Below are positions 60,003 to 64,000 of a stretch of 64,000 nt of DNA, one piece after another; within the stretch, counting starts at the first letter, position 1, and each line of letters begins with the position of its first letter. Position numbers and translations under genes: made by a program. Under the pieces are notes generated by a model. The model did no database searches and was not told the origin of the DNA. It saw only the letters and a program-made list of their open reading frames with translations. Source of the DNA: Otis tarda (taxonomy: Eukaryota; Chordata; Aves; Otidiformes; Otididae); assembly GCA_026413225.1 (NCBI GenBank), contig CM048552.1, positions 137,157,053-137,221,052 of the forward strand, in the 5' to 3' direction.

Positions 60003-63000
60003 CTACAGGAGAATAGATTTTAAAAAAAAAGAAAAGGAAAAAACCTTTATTTTATTAACAGAAAACAAAGAAAAAAAATCATATTTTAAAAAATATGACA
60101 GGCAGCTTGCCTACAAACACCTCTTTACAGAAAGTAAAATTCATCATAGTGTTACTGACATCCAGAAGCTTTGCTTTGAAATAAACCTCTCCTTTTAGAA
60201 GAGTCATCTAACAGTAAACAAAGTTTAAATCACTTGTTTTAGATCTACGAATGTTCTGGCTTTTGCATGGCTTACACAGTTCTTTAAATCTAGCAGCTGT
60301 CAACTTTCAGGTTAGCTGATAGGCAAGACAAATGTGATTCACTTGCCCTTTTGCCATCTTCTGCACAGGTTACATTCCTTGGCCGCTACTGCTATCACAT
60401 CCAACTTGATGAATACCTTGTATTGATTGTATTTTTATGACAGCTGATTTCACTCTTGTGCTCTCTTACCCAAGGTTCACATAGTTAAGGGATATTTTAC
60501 ACTTTGGGTTAAGCAAGGGACATCTCTGAGATGTCTAGACTATGACACAAACTGTGAGGGTAAAGCAGAGACCTCAAATAGTCTTTAAAGGGAAAAGGGA
60601 GTAAGAAAGAATCACACAAAATAACAACAATAAACTTGTTTGACAATACAAGCTTGGTCAGCAGGCTATTAAAATTCCTTTAAAAAAAGATAAAATTGTT
60701 AATATTGCTTTTATTTTCTGATTGTGCATTCTCTACTTTTCAAAAACTACAGATAATGTAGTACCAATAACAAAACCACTGTGCAGATTGTCATTTATGA
60801 AAGAGACACTAAGCATTATGCATCAAAACAACATTAAAGAAGATATTAAAAAATTTAATTCTGTCTCTTGACCAGAAGATAAAGGACAATCAAATTATGT
60901 GAAAAAAACTATCAGAAATTTGAAGAGTTGTATCAATTTATAAATCAGAACATAATCAAACCATTTGTTTCTAAAAACACACATTAAGCCTCTCAAAACT
61001 GCTTACTTCAGTGTCTAAACTGCAGAATCAGAGACAAATCTGAGGCACTGCACTGGGAAAAGTTTGGCCCTCAGAAATCTCAGTGGCTCTGACAATTGGT
61101 GATTTGCAACAAGTCCCAGTCATTGTCCATATCCAATTATTACCAGGAGATTTCTCAGTTTTCAAAGTGCAGTTTAAAAAGGATAAGAAATCAATGCTGC
61201 CTTTTCTTGCAAAAATTAAACTAATGGAGTCAAGAAGACAAACCTGTGTGTAACAGCGACTGGTTGCTGCTCACAGGAACAGCAAGGCCACCTTCAAGAT
61301 GAAGGTGTCTGGTTTCAGAGCCCAGGAAGCATCCATAGGAACTGCAGAAGGCAACTAGCCAGAAAAAGCAGCTTTTTCTGGTGGCCTCCATTTCCATCAT
61401 ACATGGTCCATCCCTTTGTTCTCATTATATACACAAACACCAAACAGGTCTGCTTCCCAGTAAAGCAGAGCCAGTCATGTGAACAAACCTGAGGATTCAG
61501 AAAGCCCGAGGTTTCTCCCAAATAAGCTATGTCCTATCTGGCACCTTTGGCTAACACATATATGTTACATGCATACGTAACACCAAAGATCCTGATGCCA
61601 GAACTTAAATCTAAACTTCTGCCTGTATTTCAGCTATTTTATGCACACCTGGTGTGGTCCTCCAGCATCTCCCTGGCAGGTAATGAAGGGCTGCCAGCTG
61701 CTGGTTAGGCTTCCCATCCAGGTACAGTTACGGAATCCTGGATACTACTGTAAAGTTACATAGCATTTGGCAGGTGGCAATCACCAAGTAGCATCACCTT
61801 AGTCTACGTGTATAGGTGACTATGCTCTTGGATAAACACATGCTTTGAGTCCTTCTAGTTGGATGAGTGAAAGCACAGCCTCCAGCAATCCTAACACAGA
61901 AAATTACAACCTGAGTTAACATACTTTTAGATAGAAACAATTTACATAAACTGTCAGGGGTAATATCCTCCCCAGCTATATGGAGAAGGCATCTTTTATT
62001 TGGAGTTTATGGATTGTTTACGGCAACCCCACAGAAACTGCCAGACCAGGCTATTGTATGGATGTGAAGTTCTAGGCACGTCAACCCAAACCTACGCAAA
62101 AAGAGAGAAATGAGCACTGTTTTTTCAGCATTGATCTGCTGCTATTCGATTTGGGAGCTCTCTGTCACACACAATTTCAGTGCAGTTCCTATATAACCTA
62201 TTTAGTCTATTTAACTGGTAAGGAGAAGAAAGTAAAAGGAAAAAGAAGAAAAAAAAAAAAAAAAAACCACAAAAAAACCCAAACAACAACCCAAACTCCA
62301 ATGCTTCCTAAGGATAAAGGACAACATTTTAAAAGCATATGCACATACTGGAACAGAAACACAAGTATAAAAGGAACGGAGAGGGGGAGAGAGACATGCA
62401 CGGTGCTTTCAGGAATCTAACCATGCACCTTGATTACTCAATCTTATGTAAAATGTTGGCCCACTTTTTTTGAGCAGTGACACTGCATATTTGGCTTTAT
62501 TTCTAACCCCAGCACCCTGTTTAAATCTGACCACCCTCTCCTTCCCTCATCAGCCTTCTCTCCCACACAACCCAATCCAATTATCATATTTCTATGACAG
62601 TTACAATTTTCCAAGCACCTACACAAGACTGAGTCACTTCTACTATGTTTAGTTCTGTTGCTTACACTGGCCAGATTCAAATTAAGAAATAGTAAGAAAT
62701 TATCTATTTCCTTTCTCTGAAACAAATCCCCAGCTGTTTACACAATACTTCAAACTCCTCTATAAACAGCTTTCAAAACAAAAAGGTTTTCATAAGAAAG
62801 TTCGTCTTACCAACAATAGCTTTAAATGTAGCATTTTCAAGGACAAATTAATTTCAAAATAGACAGGAAATTAAAAATAAAATTCTGAACTCATTAAGAA
62901 GATACTTAAAATAGACTTGCACTTGTTTGTCAAAGCTAAATAAATCTCTAACAATTATCTTCAACTAATTATAAAAAGGCAAATGACAGAAATGTTTGGC

Positions 63001-64000
63001 GACAACAAAAGTAATTTAATTTTTTTTAATCAAAATTTAAAAATATCAGGCAGAAAGCTGGATATTTTTGCAGAGTACAGTAAGTTGGCAGAAATACACA
63101 GTTGTTACAATTGTAGATCTCGTGAACTATGGCATTTAATCTCTTATTACAATGGCAACAAAACATGCGGAATTGTTTTGCATGCTAGGCCTGTGTGGAA
63201 CAATTATTTTCTAGATTCTTCTGGACTATATGTCTATTACTGGACACTATTACAACAGATTGTCATTAATTACAAAAATGATACCTCCTAGACTGATATT
63301 TCATTTATGTCACGTAGACCCATGAAGAAGGATGGCAATACTTTTCATTTTCGCTTCTGTCTTGTGCAACCTCTATGTCCTGGTGCTGCCAGCATTGTCC
63401 AATCCTTGATGCTAAGTTTGATCCTAGACTTCTAACACCCTCAACGCTGTATTTAAAGAAACTGCAAGTGCACTTAAAGTTGGTTTAACAGATATGATTT
63501 TTCAAGGCATCTCAATATTTACAGCTGGATTTAGTGCCACTAAGGACTGAAAATGTAAAGAAAAAGGTGGAGGGGGCAAGAGGGAGGAAGTCTAGTGCGG
63601 GAGTGAAAACAACGCCAGTAGTTAAGCTGCTCCAAGATCTCACAAACAAGTCTTTAAAATACCAGTTAGTTTCCTAAAATGTGCGTCACTGCATCCACGA
63701 AGAACTGCCTTTCTAATCATTTCTTGCTAGCCAGGCATGTGGAAGACTGAGAATCACTTTAAAACTTGGCCAACACAAAATATCAAATATGTTAAAAGTT
63801 GCCAAGGCAGAAACTTTTCATAGTGACTTAAGTGTTCTGTCTACTTGAACAAGGATTTGCGGTCCATCAGCTGACCTTTGGGTAATGCTTTAGAGATGGA
63901 ATAATTGTATAACTATGGAAATTCATTATTTGTAGATTACAAGCTACCCATATCATTTAACAATTAAAAAATACCAATGAAACACTACTGCAGAGAAAAC
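60003..64000 (-). other. WWC3 intron, left part
   Basis: AT-rich DNA upstream of the first exon in the window. I searched by eye for the expected preceding exon (KKMS-QGSY-L-EA, AIKKAI--GEKEKQDL) and did not find it, so this intron continues past 64000. A 9-bp-arm inverted repeat lies at 60079-60098 and an A run with A/C-rich tract at 62249-62295. Confidence 0.8.

Noticed and set aside
1-64000. CRISPR arrays, operons, riboswitches, rRNA or tRNA genes
   Set aside because: None seen; the window is intron-rich vertebrate DNA with no regular repeat-spacer structure.

Overview
This is vertebrate nuclear DNA, almost certainly from a bird. Every interspersed repeat I can recognise is a CR1 LINE, and the best-preserved ones end in the short ATTCTATG-type 3' repeat typical of avian CR1. 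I see no Alu/B1-type SINEs, no L1 and no bacterial gene organisation. The species cannot be told from the sequence alone.

The window is dominated by one multi-exon gene on the minus strand, 60002 down to 18592. Seventeen coding exons can be joined with consistent splice signals and phases into 2772 nt: 923 codons plus a TGA. The product is the C-terminal part of WWC3, a WW-and-C2-domain scaffold of the KIBRA family that acts in the Hippo pathway. In order it has coiled coils, a Ser/Arg-Gly-Ser-Leu-rich linker, a C2 domain, a second coiled-coil/acidic stretch, a basic segment like the aPKC-binding region of KIBRA, and the C-terminal PDZ ligand ADDV. The N-terminal exons (WW domains and first coiled coil) are not found up to 64000 and must lie to the right.

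Layout: 1-16.4 kb is gene-poor flank downstream of WWC3, with one 0.9-kb CR1 at 8.7-9.6 kb; 16.4-18.6 kb is probably 3' UTR and flank with a CR1 scrap; 18.6-60.0 kb is the WWC3 exon/intron body, with CR1 pieces in introns (26.4, 35.0, 47.2 and 57.7-59.3 kb); 60.0-64.0 kb is the left part of a further WWC3 intron.

No new biological system is evident. The points most worth a second look are two candidate NAGNAG acceptors and an in-frame alternative donor in WWC3, a 28-nt T tract (sense strand) next to one 3' splice site, a family of A-run plus A/C-rich tracts repeated across the introns, several perfect short inverted repeats, and three ORFs of unknown origin. All identifications come from reading translations against remembered family sequences; no search was run.
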